A program made the position numbers and the translations under genes. Below are positions 5,474-5,610 of a stretch of 5,610 bases of DNA, piece by piece (the first letter of the stretch is position 1; each line of letters opens with the position of its first letter). This DNA comes from UBA1067 sp963661055. GTDB taxonomy: Bacteria > Verrucomicrobiota > Kiritimatiellia > RFP12 > UBA1067. The stretch lies in NCBI GenBank assembly GCA_963661055.1, contig CAVLAC010000114.1, positions 1-5,610 of the forward strand, read 5' to 3'. The notes under the pieces are model-generated. The model did no database searches. It saw only the letters and a program-made list of their open reading frames with translations, and had not been told where the DNA came from.

Positions 5474-5610
5474 TACGACGATTGCGGAACACGCCTTACA
5501 CATTGGGGACTGCAGCATCATCGTTTTCTCCATGAAGTGCCGCGCTCAGACCTTAGTGCGGCGCAAGTCTTTTCGGCGAAGGGAGCCTTTATGATGATTC
5601 GCCGCACGGT

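Larger units (their letters stand above)
5040..5610 (+). pseudogene. Family 2 glycosyltransferase, frame broken by a 41-bp duplication; runs off the window
   Basis: ATG 5040 lies 3 nt after the permease stop. The frame encodes a typical GT-A opening (YTLLIVTWKGDDILKDCLDS) but reaches TAA at 5148-5150 after 36 codons, because the 41-bp tandem duplication shifts the phase. Removing one copy restores a continuous frame of 176 codons to the window edge. That frame has a VVVDNAP segment, HNLGFAGGNNLGL, LLNNDTRV (the position of the DxD-like metal/nucleotide-sugar site) and AKGAFMMIRR near the end, all characteristic of GT2 enzymes that extend rhamnose-type or other cell-surface glycans. In the sequence as given, the downstream part lies in the frame of ATG 5189, which would lack the first beta strand and is unlikely to be functional alone. 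The gene also carries a 14-G run at 5460-5473. It may be a phase-variable gene in an off state, a fresh mutation, or an assembly or read error. The exact sugar and acceptor are unknown. Confidence 0.85.

Noticed and set aside
5358..5594. Small + strand open frame spanning the poly-G region
   Set aside because: It is out of frame with the glycosyltransferase. Its translation shows no family pattern, whereas the other frame carries clear GT2 motifs on both sides of the G run.
5189..5610. Separate glycosyltransferase gene starting at ATG 5189
   Set aside because: It lacks a ribosome binding site and would lose the first beta strand of the GT-A fold, which is encoded just upstream from 5040. A single gene broken by the duplication explains both parts better.

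Overview
The window reads as a compact, single-strand stretch of a bacterial chromosome. All credible genes lie on the + strand: an unidentified gene 3' end, rpsO, pnp, a CcdA-thioredoxin fusion, a MalG-type ABC permease with a very large insertion, and a family 2 glycosyltransferase that runs off the right edge. Base composition is moderately GC-rich. A MalG-type permease with a long TM1-TM2 insertion next to a CcdA-Trx fusion fits my recollection of the Lentisphaerota/Kiritimatiellota side of the PVC group. That placement is an inference from general impression, not from a search.

Region 1 (1-2570) is translation and RNA-decay housekeeping. After the 43-codon tail of an unnamed upstream gene come rpsO (ribosomal protein S15) and pnp (polynucleotide phosphorylase) in their widespread linkage. 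A GC-rich hairpin followed by four T lies between them and could limit read-through. Region 2 (2583-3593) encodes a membrane electron conduit of the CcdA/DsbD type fused to a WCGPC thioredoxin domain that the positive-inside rule places outside the cytoplasm. An in-frame internal start with the best Shine-Dalgarno in the window could additionally yield a separate secreted or anchored thioredoxin. Region 3 (3597-5036) is an inner-membrane sugar-type ABC permease. About 210 residues of extra sequence, with a segment resembling a glycosidase signature, sit where MalG-type proteins normally have a short external loop. Its partner permease, binding protein and ATPase are not in the window.

Region 4 (5040-5610) is the most unusual part. 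A clear GT2 glycosyltransferase frame is interrupted by a perfect 41-bp tandem duplication that shifts the frame and ends translation after 36 codons. The same gene carries a run of 14 G that is in frame at its present length; one base more or fewer would truncate the protein. Two independent slippage-prone elements in one surface-glycan-type gene suggest a phase-variable locus. A recent mutation or sequencing/assembly error is the competing explanation.

The heptamer TGCCGCG/CGCGGCA occurs 29 times by my hand count, far above what base composition predicts and mostly downstream of pnp. From pnp onward, gene spacing is 12, 3 and 3 nt, so these genes may be co-transcribed. I see no convincing promoter, tRNA, CRISPR array or insertion sequence. 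No gene-free stretch exceeds 60 bases.
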